Shown here: piece by piece, positions 7,528 to 15,258 of the stretch | Position numbering within the stretch: the first letter of the stretch is position 1 | How the letters are laid out: each line of letters opens with the position of its first letter | DNA from: an uncultured bacterium | GTDB taxonomy: Bacteria > Cyanobacteriota > Vampirovibrionia > Gastranaerophilales > Gastranaerophilaceae | Length of the DNA: 30,123 bases | Direction: 5' to 3' | Assembly: GCA_902772945.1 (NCBI GenBank) | Contig: CACYCU010000032.1 | Span: 1-30,123, forward strand | Notes under the pieces: generated by a model | The model's database searches: none | Told to the model about the DNA's origin: nothing | Seen by the model: only the letters and a program-made list of their open reading frames with translations | Made by a program: the position numbers and the translations under genes

Positions 7528-7567
7528 GTCATCCTGAACGAAGCATCCCATTTCATCTCAGAATGAC
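7528..7567. repeat. Dispersed palindromic repeat, copy 1
   Basis: GTCATCCTGAA at one end and TCTCAGAATGACA at the other form an imperfect inverted repeat between smpB and the formyltransferase-like gene. The termini match those of copy 2 at 20830-20880, while the inner parts differ. It looks like a REP- or MITE-like intergenic element. Confidence 0.55.
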
Positions 7568-7568
7568 A

Positions 7569-8021
7569 TTAGTATCTAATTTTTGACGCTCTGTCCATTT
7601 CTCGTTTTAAATCTTTTTTTGTAATATCTTCACGTTTATCATGCAGCTTTTTACCCTTTGCCAAAGCTATTTCAACTTTTGCAAAACCGTGAGATAAAAA
7701 GATTTCTAACGGCACTATAGTATAATTGTCCTGTTTTACCTTAGTTTGCATTTTTAAAATTTCTTTTTTTGTAAGCAAAAGTTTTCTAATTCTTTCCGCT
7801 TCATGGTTAAACCTATTTCCTTGTTCATAAGGTGATATGTGACAATTGTACAAAAATATTTCATTATCCTCAATTTTACAAAAACTGTCTTTTAAATTTA
7901 TTGCATTTTTTCTTATTGATTTAATTTCAGTTCCGGTCAAAACAATACCTGCTATATATTTTTCAACAATAGCATAATCATGAAAGGCTTTTCTGTTTGT
8001 TGTGACTATTTTTTTATCCAT
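7569..8021 (-). CDS. smpB: SsrA-binding protein SmpB
   Basis: SmpB binds tmRNA and brings it to stalled ribosomes for trans-translation. The 150-residue length is typical. The family blocks are visible: NRKAFHDYAIVEKYIAGIVL at the start, LTGTEIKSIR, LYNCHISPYEQGN, and the basic tail AKGKKLHDKREDITKKDLKR that becomes helical in the decoding centre. The gene starts 2 nt after the oppF-like stop and has no Shine-Dalgarno of its own, so translational coupling is likely. No ssrA (tmRNA) gene was seen in the window. Confidence 0.96.
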   Translation of the reverse strand: MDKKIVTTNRKAFHDYAIVEKYIAGIVLTGTEIKSIRKNAINLKDSFCKIEDNEIFLYNCHISPYEQGNRFNHEAERIRKLLLTKKEILKMQTKVKQDNYTIVPLEIFLSHGFAKVEIALAKGKKLHDKREDITKKDLKREMDRASKIRY

Positions 8022-8023
8022 AC

Positions 8024-8959
8024 TTATAAATTATCATACAAAAAACATTTTACAATATGTCTTGTTCCATAAGTTTCCGGAACACAAGTTTTGCATTTTT
8101 CCATCACTCTCGGACACCTTGTATGGAATTTGCAGCCTTCCGGCAGATTGGCAGGAGATGGGATATCGCCTTTTAGCAATTCTTTCTTAGTTGATTTATT
8201 AATGTTCGGAACTGAATTTAAAAGAGCTTTTGTATACGGATGTAGGGGGTTTGAAAAGACTTCTTCAGTCTTACCGATTTCTACTATTTCACCTAAATAC
8301 ATAATAGCTACCCTATCCGCCAAATACTTTATTACCCTCATATCATGTGTAATTAATAAAAATGTAAGCTTGTATTTTTCTTTTAATTCTTTTATCAAAT
8401 TTATAATTTGAGCTTGAATACTCACATCAAGAGCACTTACAGGCTCATCTGCGATTATAAATTCAGGATCCAGCATAAGCGCTCTTGCTATTGCAATACG
8501 CTGTCTTTGACCTCCGGAAAATTCATGCGGATATAAATCTAAAGCATTCTCATCCAAGCCAACAAGTTTTATTTTTTCTTTTACTGTTTGATTTATTTTC
8601 TCTCTATTGTAATCAGTATTAATTTCTAAGGGTTCTCTTAGAATTTCACCAATTTTCATTTTCGGATTAAGACTTGCATAAGGGTTTTGAAAAACCATTT
8701 GAGCAAACTTTGTAAACGTTTTTGTCGCACTACAACTGTTATATAGGATGCAACCCTCTTGAGATTTTTCAAGATTTAATATAGTTCTAGCGAGAGTAGA
8801 TTTTCCGCATCCTGATTCGCCGGCCAAAGCGAGAATCTCACCTTTGTTTATTTCTATTGAAACTCCGTTAACAGCATTAATTATCTGAGATTTACCCAAC
8901 AAACCTTTTTTAGTATTATATTTTACATGCAGATTTTCTATTTTTACTAAGGTTTCCAT
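8024..8959 (-). CDS. Oligopeptide/dipeptide ABC transporter ATP-binding protein (OppF/DppF type)
   Basis: The protein has 311 residues, with Walker A GESGCGKST (47-55), the ABC signature SGGQRQRIAIARAL, Walker B (FIIADEPVSALD) and the His-switch region (LLITHDM). The C-terminal extension LHPYTKALLNSVPN ... CKFHTRCP is the oligo_HPY motif specific to the Opp/Dpp/Nik peptide-nickel group; its four cysteines (CKFHTRCPRVMEKCKTC) could bind an Fe-S cluster. The permeases, binding protein and partner ATPase are not here, so its substrate (peptide or metal) is open. It has its own promoter with the -10 exactly 6 nt before ATG and no Shine-Dalgarno, suggesting a leaderless mRNA. smpB follows after 2 nt. 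Confidence 0.92.
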   Translation of the reverse strand: METLVKIENLHVKYNTKKGLLGKSQIINAVNGVSIEINKGEILALAGESGCGKSTLARTILNLEKSQEGCILYNSCSATKTFTKFAQMVFQNPYASLNPKMKIGEILREPLEINTDYNREKINQTVKEKIKLVGLDENALDLYPHEFSGGQRQRIAIARALMLDPEFIIADEPVSALDVSIQAQIINLIKELKEKYKLTFLLITHDMRVIKYLADRVAIMYLGEIVEIGKTEEVFSNPLHPYTKALLNSVPNINKSTKKELLKGDIPSPANLPEGCKFHTRCPRVMEKCKTCVPETYGTRHIVKCFLYDNL

Positions 8960-8965
8960 AAAATA

Positions 8966-8994
8966 ATACTATATTATTTTATGAATAAATGCAA
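8966..8994 (-). promoter_or_regulatory. Promoter of the oppF-like gene, leaderless type
   Basis: On the minus strand TTGCAT (8994-8989), a 17-nt spacer, then TAGTAT (8971-8966), followed by TATTTT and ATG. The +1 would be the A of the start codon. A shifted -10, TATAGT, is also possible with a 15-nt spacer. Confidence 0.5.
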
Positions 8995-11022
8995 TTAGCT
9001 GTATAACTTAAATGTTCTTTCTACGTTTTTGTCAATAGCGGCTTTTATAGAATCATATTCAGTAACCAATGAATTATGTTCGGTATCAATATTTTTCAAT
9101 TCAAGGTCATAGCGTTTATCTTTGTTTTCAATTTTATTCATAGCAGCGTTGTATTCAGCTTCTGCCTTTGCAATCATCTTATCATTTGTTTGAGATGTAA
9201 TATCACTACAATTTGAATAGATTAAAGAATTCCAATTGTTATAAGAATCAACTTGTTCCATTGAAACGATTCCGCTTTCAAATGCAAATTGAATCCATTC
9301 TGAACTTGATGCCAAACCGTCTAACAAAACTTTATATCCGCCTGATTCAATACGATTGAACAAGTTTGTATACCATTTTGCTTTAGCTTCACCGTTGACA
9401 TTATAAGATGGTCTCGGATCTGAAGTATCAATCCATGCAAATCTCGGTTCACCATATGTATCTAAAACCGAATCCAATACTGTTTTCATATAAATTTGGT
9501 AAAAATTATTTGGTTCATCAGATTCAAATGCGGGGTATTCTTTTTCACTATCAATAATACCGTTATACAATTCACTTAAATCATCTAATTGGTTAATGGG
9601 GACTTTTGATTTTGCTGTAGTTGCTTCATTGCCATACATTACAGCTAACAAGGCATCTCTTGCTTTGTCATAATCTTCAAATGCTTCTTTTGTTGCATCA
9701 TTTGTTTGCCATTTTTTATTTTCAACATCCCATATTACAGTAATATTATCTCTAATTCTATCTAAAATTTGTTCTTTTGCTAAACCTTTTAATTCATCAT
9801 CCGAAAGAACACGGTTAATTTCAATATGAAAATCTGTAATTTCATGAGTTGTAGGATCTTCTGTGTACTCAAAAGTTTTTATATAAGTATCATTATCTTT
9901 TACAGTCTTATCTATAGTTATACTTTCAGACTCTTTCGTCATAGTAATCTGTACTGGTGATGTTTTTACCGTAGCAGCTTGTTCATCATCACTATAATTA
10001 AAAATCATTTCTCCGGTATTTTTATCTTTAACTAATTGTGCATTGCTTGGGTCATATTCAAGCAACATATGACCATCTTCCAAAGCACCAACCGTCTCCA
10101 ACAAATCTTCTATAAATTTATTTACATTAGGAGCTAAAGCCCCATTCTTATCTTTGTATGCATATTCTCCAAAACTGCTTATAAGAGATCTTACATCAGC
10201 TCCGAATTTATTTCTTCTAAAATTTGAATCATTTTGTGTTAATCTTTCTGCTTCAGTATACAAAGCTTGATAATTTGCGGGTTTTAAATTTGTACATTTT
10301 TGATTTGAAAGATTATCAAGTTCTTCCAACATAGCAGCTCTGATTTTTGAATAATAGACATCTCTGGTTTCAAGATATCTATCCATAGCTTTTTCATAGC
10401 GATAATTAAGGTCAGAATTTACCACCTGGGTATAACCGTTTACTTTTTCCGCTTCAATTTTTTTACCACCGTTAAAAGGTATGTCTGAATCCTTTAATGA
10501 ACCGTCATTCGGATATGCTAAATTGCCCATGTAAGCATATTTTAATGTTTCCGGGTCAAAGCCGCTCAAACCGATTTGAGCATTTCCCCAATCATCATAA
10601 TATGTAAATTGTACATTCTCTCCATCTCTTTTTACATTTTCAAAATAAGTAGTAGTATATTCGAGTCCATAAGATTTTAAAAAGGTTTCTAAATCCCCTT
10701 CAGATTTTTCATAATTCATCGCATCAGTTTCGGAAATCAACACATTTCCTGCACTGTTTACCAATGCATACTGATTGTTATACGGATTGAACGCTGTCAT
10801 TGTATTGAAAGTTAATTTTTTGTAAGACGCATTATTTTCCGCATCAAAATTTGTAAACATTAACTCAGATTCATTTAATGCTTGTACGTAAGCTTCACTT
10901 GCTTGAGAACTTTCGGTCGCAAGACGCATCTTATTATTATTGATAATTTGGGCACGCAGTTCATTATCAGAAATACGGGATGTTATTGATAATAATCTGG
11001 CTTGTCCTGCCGCCATTCCCAT
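8995..11022 (-). CDS. Large conserved protein of unknown function (MGMAAGQARLL-type N-terminus)
   Basis: I recognise the N-terminal block MGMAAGQARLLSITSRISDN and the C-terminal block IDTEHNSLVTEYDSIK as hallmarks of a family I recall from gut Melainabacteria-like genomes, but know no function. The 675-residue protein has helical, coiled-coil-prone ends (about 1-70 and 610-675) and a long central part rich in Asp, Asn and Tyr with probable beta structure. Helical N- and C-terminal ends around a variable middle recall secreted axial proteins (flagellin and hook-associated proteins), but this is only architecture. There is no signal peptide. ATG 11022 (AAGGAAAATCTT before it) is preferred to ATG 11067, which adds 15 residues ahead of the conserved start. 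The oppF-like gene follows after 35 nt. Confidence 0.75.
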   Translation of the reverse strand: MGMAAGQARLLSITSRISDNELRAQIINNNKMRLATESSQASEAYVQALNESELMFTNFDAENNASYKKLTFNTMTAFNPYNNQYALVNSAGNVLISETDAMNYEKSEGDLETFLKSYGLEYTTTYFENVKRDGENVQFTYYDDWGNAQIGLSGFDPETLKYAYMGNLAYPNDGSLKDSDIPFNGGKKIEAEKVNGYTQVVNSDLNYRYEKAMDRYLETRDVYYSKIRAAMLEELDNLSNQKCTNLKPANYQALYTEAERLTQNDSNFRRNKFGADVRSLISSFGEYAYKDKNGALAPNVNKFIEDLLETVGALEDGHMLLEYDPSNAQLVKDKNTGEMIFNYSDDEQAATVKTSPVQITMTKESESITIDKTVKDNDTYIKTFEYTEDPTTHEITDFHIEINRVLSDDELKGLAKEQILDRIRDNITVIWDVENKKWQTNDATKEAFEDYDKARDALLAVMYGNEATTAKSKVPINQLDDLSELYNGIIDSEKEYPAFESDEPNNFYQIYMKTVLDSVLDTYGEPRFAWIDTSDPRPSYNVNGEAKAKWYTNLFNRIESGGYKVLLDGLASSSEWIQFAFESGIVSMEQVDSYNNWNSLIYSNCSDITSQTNDKMIAKAEAEYNAAMNKIENKDKRYDLELKNIDTEHNSLVTEYDSIKAAIDKNVERTFKLYS

Positions 11023-11233
11023 AAGATTTTCCTTTCGCTTAGTAACTTTCAATATGGATAACGGCATTTTTTCTTTTAAACTTTAATAATTTAATAAAAT
11101 TGTTAAGTATTGTTAATAATTAGAAAAAAGTATTAGGAGTTTATATTTATTTTTAAAAAATTTAAATTGCAATTGTGATGAATAGTTTTTCATTAAAAAA
11201 AATTTTATTCTGTATCTGACAAGGAGAAGCTTA

Positions 11234-12127
11234 ATGAAAAAAATTATTTTTATACTTTGTCTTTTATTAACAATAAACAATTGCAATGCCAGCCAATATT
11301 CAACTATATTGGACAAATTGGAAAATAATATTTACGGATTCACATATATGGATAGTGACGAGGCAAGACTTACAAGACTTGAACAAAGCATCTACGGTGA
11401 AGGAAAAACCGGCAAATCAATAAATGACAGAATCGCAGAACTGAACAAAGATATGTCTGCAGACTCAATTGGTAAAGAAATTGAACCTAAAATAGATACA
11501 TTTGCAGATGATGAAGTTTATTCCGACAACAAAGCTGCCTCATTACCACCTGCCGGCGCAAATGTTGACTACCCTTCAATAAATGATCTTGAAAAAGAAT
11601 TGTTTAAAAACGAATATAAAAATCAAGACTTGACACAAAGACTTGTAAATCTTGAAAAAAAAGCTTTTGGTAAAACTTACGATTCCGATCCTTTTTCAAC
11701 GCGTGTTGAAAGGCTTCAAGCAAAAATAAAACCGCCTAAAATAGCACAACACGATTACTATGACGAAATACCCATAGATCAAAACTATCAATTAGATGAA
11801 TATAGTCCTCCGGATTTTGACTATGGGAGCTATAATGCAAGACATACGCCGCCGTCTAAGGTCAACCTCGCATCAGTAGAAAAATCTATGTTTAAAAAAT
11901 CCTTTAATAACGATGATCTAAACAACCGACTTACAAGACTTGAATCTACTATGTTTGGAACAACTTTTGAATCTGATGATCAACAGCAAAGGTTAAACAG
12001 AATTGCAAGTGCATACAAAGCAACAAAAAGTGCCGGCAAATATGATTCTAACAAGTTCACACAAAATATGGCAACGGCAACCCAAATTGGCATGTTAATT
12101 CTTATGATACTTGCCTGTGTATTGTAA
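11234..12127 (+). CDS. Exported protein with LE..FG repeats
   Basis: The 297-residue protein starts with a Sec signal peptide (KKIIFILCLLLTINNCNAS) and ends in a hydrophobic segment (IGMLILMILACVL), so it may be anchored at its C-terminus. Three repeats of about 53 residues lie near 22-74, 113-167 and 209-263. Each holds two half-units of the form L-E-x3-[FY]-[GK] followed by R-[LIV]-x-x-L, for example RLTRLESTMFGTTFESDD. Acidic, Tyr/Pro-rich linkers join the repeats. Similar LE..FG repeats occur, as I recall, in exported proteins of Melainabacteria. The function is unknown; a structural or interaction role in the envelope is a guess. The start has a good AAGGAGA site. It is convergent with the helicase fragment, 2 nt away. 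Confidence 0.75.
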   Translation: MKKIIFILCLLLTINNCNASQYSTILDKLENNIYGFTYMDSDEARLTRLEQSIYGEGKTGKSINDRIAELNKDMSADSIGKEIEPKIDTFADDEVYSDNKAASLPPAGANVDYPSINDLEKELFKNEYKNQDLTQRLVNLEKKAFGKTYDSDPFSTRVERLQAKIKPPKIAQHDYYDEIPIDQNYQLDEYSPPDFDYGSYNARHTPPSKVNLASVEKSMFKKSFNNDDLNNRLTRLESTMFGTTFESDDQQQRLNRIASAYKATKSAGKYDSNKFTQNMATATQIGMLILMILACVL

Positions 12128-12129
12128 TA

Positions 12130-12963
12130 TTAATCAACATCGACAGGTTCTCTTAAGATTTTTTCTATTGCTTCACGAGCCGTAAAGACCAAAGCCTCAG
12201 GCACATTTTCTATAGTTGTAAATTGTCTCAAAACATCCACAACGCGTTTGAATGAACGAACAATATCTCCCTCGCCTATATCAACTTGCTCTATTATACT
12301 TTCCCACTCAGCTCCCTCAATCCACAACTCTATTAGCGAAGAAAAATATGCATTTATATACATAGGATCCTCGACAGAATGTTTACTTTGAATTTTTTCC
12401 AACCGTCTTCTTATATTTTTTATCTGATTTAATGCCTTTCTAACAGGCTCAGATATAGGCAAATACGGAATATCAACTCTCAAATCTTCTGTTGTCACGG
12501 CACAAATAACAGCACCCAATTGCGCAGGTGTTAAACTTTCCAAAACATTTGAAAATATAATCTCTGCTATAAACAATTCATTTTCTGATCTTATTTGAGA
12601 AGTAGTTATACCGTAAGATGTCGGATAATCATTATTCAGATACCCGCAATCAATTAACACATCTCGATGCGATAAAAATCTATTCCAAAAAATATCTTTT
12701 TGCTTTTCTATCTCTTTGTCTAATTTTTGCAATCTAATATTAAACCTATCAAGAACTTCGATATTTTTTGAGTGCTTTTTATATAATTTACAATTATCAC
12801 ATTTGTAATTATGCATTTTTTCAAGCAGCAATTTAGTTTCTTTACCAAAAGCAACAGCTTCTTGGGATAACGGTCTGTTTTTGGCTCTTTCTTGTTTACA
12901 TATTTTTTTATAAGTTTGCCTGTTTTGAACGTACAAATATCTTATTCTGTCATATTCATGCAT
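12130..12963 (-). CDS. DSHCT-domain part of a Ski2-like helicase, cut off by an in-frame TAG
   Basis: The 277 residues match the C-terminal DSHCT (DOB1/SK12/helY-like) domain: a helical start with a possible zinc site (KCDNCKLY), then RFLSHRDVLIDCGYLN, SENELFIAEIIFSNVLESLTPAQLGAV, and WIEGAEWESIIEQVDIGEGDIVRSFKR. It is in the same frame as the helicase core upstream, and the 33 nt between the two are open except for one TAG at 12997-12999. No Shine-Dalgarno precedes ATG 12963, so it is probably not an independent gene. It is either the 3' part of a broken gene or is made by readthrough. Confidence 0.8.
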   Translation of the reverse strand: MHEYDRIRYLYVQNRQTYKKICKQERAKNRPLSQEAVAFGKETKLLLEKMHNYKCDNCKLYKKHSKNIEVLDRFNIRLQKLDKEIEKQKDIFWNRFLSHRDVLIDCGYLNNDYPTSYGITTSQIRSENELFIAEIIFSNVLESLTPAQLGAVICAVTTEDLRVDIPYLPISEPVRKALNQIKNIRRRLEKIQSKHSVEDPMYINAYFSSLIELWIEGAEWESIIEQVDIGEGDIVRSFKRVVDVLRQFTTIENVPEALVFTAREAIEKILREPVDVD

Positions 12964-12996
12964 TTGGTTATCATTCAGTTTATAAGGGCAAACAAA

Positions 12997-12999
12997 CTA
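12997..12999 (-). other. In-frame amber codon between helicase core and DSHCT domain
   Basis: On the minus strand the codons read TCA AGA TAG TTT GTT TGC CCT, giving S-R-stop-F-V-C-P-Y-K-L-N-D-N-Q-M. No other stop or frame change lies between the two domains. The FVCP stretch is coding-like, so a single base substitution, a sequence error or suppression explains the split. Confidence 0.8.
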
Positions 13000-14415
13000 T
13001 CTTGAAGTTATCTCATTATTTATTTGTTCCTTAACCTTTAATAACGGTTGCATACGCGAACCCGCCGAGAAATATCCAAAACTTTTTAATATCAATTCTT
13101 TTGCTTCATCCAAAGAAAATCTCTGTAAAAGATTCAATACCATAGAATATGATGGAGAAAAGCGGCTTTCCAGGGGATTTGCATCACTCAAGACCAATTC
13201 TGCAACCTCTTCCGGAGACTGAAACTGTGTTCCGACAATCGTAACATATCCGACTTCATCCATTCCGCGTCTTCCGGCTCGCCCTGACATTTGCAGAAAT
13301 TCACTTGCAGTAAGCATTCTGTGACCACTGTCCGTTCTTTTGCTGGTTGAACTGATTACAGTAGAGCGTGCCGGCATATTTATCCCTGCCGCAAGAGTTT
13401 CAGTCGCAAAAACGACTTTTATCAAACCTTTTTGAAATAACTTTTCAACCAAATTTTTCCATGCAGGAAGAAGCCCTGCATGATGAGATGCCACCCCGCA
13501 TAATAAATATTCTATATGCTTATTGTTGTATAAATGAGGATTTTCGGCGATATATTCATCTATAAACTGTTGAATTTGAGCTCTCTCACCTTTTGTAATC
13601 AAATCAAGAGATGCACATTTTTCCATTTGCTCATCACATTTTTTTCTTGAAAAAGTAAAATAAATTGCCGGAAGCATATCTGCCTGTTGGAGATTTTTTA
13701 TCACATCTTTTACATATGATTTTTTATTTTGCAATTTTCTTCCATAAACTCTTTTTTCAGGCTTAATTTTTTTGTTTAACTGACCGCTTGGAGTCAATAA
13801 AGGAAGCAACTTTGTCGGCTGAGAGCTGTCAAAATAATAAAACCTTAAAGGAACAGGTCTGAAATCAGTATTCACCAGTTCTGTTTTCGAATGGACAGTA
13901 TTAATCCAATCTGTCAACTCATCTGCATTTGCAACCGTTGCGGATAACGCAATAATTTGAACATTTGTCGGACAATAAATTATACTTTCTTCCCAAACAG
14001 TACCCCTTTGCTCATCATTCATATAATGAACTTCATCTAATACAACATATTTAACTTCTTTCATATTATCAGAAACAGAACCAAAATTTGTTCCATAAAG
14101 CATATTTCTAAAAACTTCTGTTGTCATAACTACAATCTGGGCATTACGATTAATAGAAGTGTCGCCGGTCAACAAACCAACCTTCTCATGTCCGTATTTT
14201 TCTCCAAAATCATAATATTTTTGATTTGATAAAGCTTTCAAAGGTGTTGTGTAGAAAATTCTTTTGTTATCTTCAAGTGCTCTATGTATAGCATGCTGGG
14301 CAATTACGGTTTTTCCTGCGCCAGTTGGAGCACAAACCACAACACTCTTGCCGTTGTCTATGTAGTTGCAAGCTTCTTTTTGAAAATCATCTAACTCAAA
14401 CGGGAATTCGTACAT
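12997..14415 (-). CDS. Ski2-like DExH RNA helicase core (gene interrupted by TAG)
   Basis: The 472 residues hold both RecA-like domains: CAPTGAGKTVIA (motif I), LDEVHYMNDEQRG (motif II, DEVH), LSATVAN (motif III), VVFATETLAAGINMPA (motif V) and QMSGRAGRRGMDEVGYV (motif VI). The family (Mtr4/Ski2 in eukaryotes, ISE2 in chloroplasts, and cyanobacterial homologues) unwinds RNA in 3'-5' direction for processing or decay. In homologues a DSHCT domain follows in the same chain; here a TAG stops the frame just after KVKEQINNEITSR, and the domain continues in frame at 12963. Full length with readthrough would be about 761 residues. ATG 14415 has a clear AAGGAG site. Confidence 0.9.
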   Translation of the reverse strand: MYEFPFELDDFQKEACNYIDNGKSVVVCAPTGAGKTVIAQHAIHRALEDNKRIFYTTPLKALSNQKYYDFGEKYGHEKVGLLTGDTSINRNAQIVVMTTEVFRNMLYGTNFGSVSDNMKEVKYVVLDEVHYMNDEQRGTVWEESIIYCPTNVQIIALSATVANADELTDWINTVHSKTELVNTDFRPVPLRFYYFDSSQPTKLLPLLTPSGQLNKKIKPEKRVYGRKLQNKKSYVKDVIKNLQQADMLPAIYFTFSRKKCDEQMEKCASLDLITKGERAQIQQFIDEYIAENPHLYNNKHIEYLLCGVASHHAGLLPAWKNLVEKLFQKGLIKVVFATETLAAGINMPARSTVISSTSKRTDSGHRMLTASEFLQMSGRAGRRGMDEVGYVTIVGTQFQSPEEVAELVLSDANPLESRFSPSYSMVLNLLQRFSLDEAKELILKSFGYFSAGSRMQPLLKVKEQINNEITSR

Positions 14416-14483
14416 AACATCTCCTTATATAATTATCTATTAAAATTAATCAAAGACAAACTTTGTAAAATATTGTTACTTTA

Positions 14484-14496
14484 TAGCAAATTTTAT
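14484..14496 (-). promoter_or_regulatory. Promoter-like element upstream of the helicase gene
   Basis: In the helicase direction the sequence reads AAATAAAATTTGCTATAAAG. TGC-TATAAA looks like an extended -10 after an A-tract, related to the 18-mer upstream of folE2 and mnmA. It lies about 70 nt before the helicase start. Confidence 0.35.
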
Positions 14497-14532
14497 TTTT
14501 ACGTAATTTAATAAAAATATAAGGAGAAAAAC

Positions 14533-14856
14533 ATGGAAATTAAAAATATACAATACAATCAGCCAAACTTTGGAATGATGATAAAAACACCGGAAGTAAA
14601 ATATTTTCAAAGATACAGATTATCAAAAGCTGCATCTGATTATATTGATTTAAAACAAGTTCAAACTTCAAAAAATCCGGTACCTGTTATGGTTAGAACT
14701 GTAAAAGACTGGCTTGGTATTGAAAGATTACAAGTAGAAGTAGATAACAAAAAATATACTTCAGGCTTGTTTCATAGTATCGTATCCACATTAAAAAAAG
14801 GATTAAACAAAGCAGAAGCAATAAATAATATTAAAGGAGACCAAATATGCAAGTAA
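14533..14856 (+). CDS. Small PNFG-motif protein 1
   Basis: I do not know a function. The 107-residue protein has the motif QPNFGMM at about residues 11-17, shared in position with the next gene (KPNFGAI). The rest is basic and probably alpha/beta, with no membrane segment or signal peptide. It overlaps the next gene by 10 bp, so the two are probably translated together. The Shine-Dalgarno AAGGAGAAAAAC is good. As I recall, proteins starting with a short polar stretch followed by NFG are common in Gastranaerophilales; the motif may be a sorting or interaction tag, which is a guess. Confidence 0.75.
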   Translation: MEIKNIQYNQPNFGMMIKTPEVKYFQRYRLSKAASDYIDLKQVQTSKNPVPVMVRTVKDWLGIERLQVEVDNKKYTSGLFHSIVSTLKKGLNKAEAINNIKGDQICK

Positions 14857-15233
14857 ATTTTGATACAAATAATTGCGCAAAACCTAATTTTGGTGCAATA
14901 AAGTATGACGGCGCAAGAAAAGCACTTGAAACATCTCTCAGTATTAAAGAGCTTAAAGAATTTAAAGCTTTAGTAGATAAACATAAGTCAAACGATTTAG
15001 TTGACCTAATACTACTAGTTAGAAATGGACAAAAAATAAATCAAGCAAATATAGGAGACAATGTATACAAAGTTCCTCTAAGTCAAAAGCCATTCTTAAA
15101 ACACTACAGTAAAAGATTTTATGAATCTCCAATGCAATTTATAAGAAGAATGGTTGCTAAAACGGAAAAAAGAACAGAAGTTGTCAATGAATTAAGAAAT
15201 AAAAGCAAATTAATAAGCACTCTTGACCTATAA
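14847..15233 (+). CDS. Small PNFG-motif protein 2
   Basis: The 128-residue protein of unknown function has KPNFGAIKYDG at about residues 12-22 and a basic, helical C-terminal half (FIRRMVAKTEKRTEVVNELR). The Shine-Dalgarno AAAGGAGACC lies within the end of the preceding gene. Pairing with the 14533 gene and the shared motif suggest that both act in one process or belong to one family, although the remaining sequences do not align obviously by eye. The stop codon is part of the terminator shared with serS. Confidence 0.75.
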   Translation: MQVNFDTNNCAKPNFGAIKYDGARKALETSLSIKELKEFKALVDKHKSNDLVDLILLVRNGQKINQANIGDNVYKVPLSQKPFLKHYSKRFYESPMQFIRRMVAKTEKRTEVVNELRNKSKLISTLDL

Positions 15234-15258
15234 AAAAAGACCCATAAGGGTCTTTTTT
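15233..15258. terminator. Bidirectional terminator between PNFG protein 2 and serS
   Basis: AAAAAAGACCC and GGGTCTTTTTT form a perfect stem around ATAA. It serves both directions, and the stop codons of both genes lie in its A/T arms. Confidence 0.9.

Noticed and set aside
11113..11316. 67-codon open frame on the minus strand
   Set aside because: Very A/T-rich, Lys/Phe/Ile-only composition, no ribosome site, and it overlaps the start and signal peptide of a well-supported plus-strand gene.
12961..13002. TAG used as a sense codon genome-wide (alternative code)
   Set aside because: TAG is a normal stop for several genes here, e.g. at 403-405, 2850-2852, 16987-16989 and 28083-28081, so only this one TAG is unusual.
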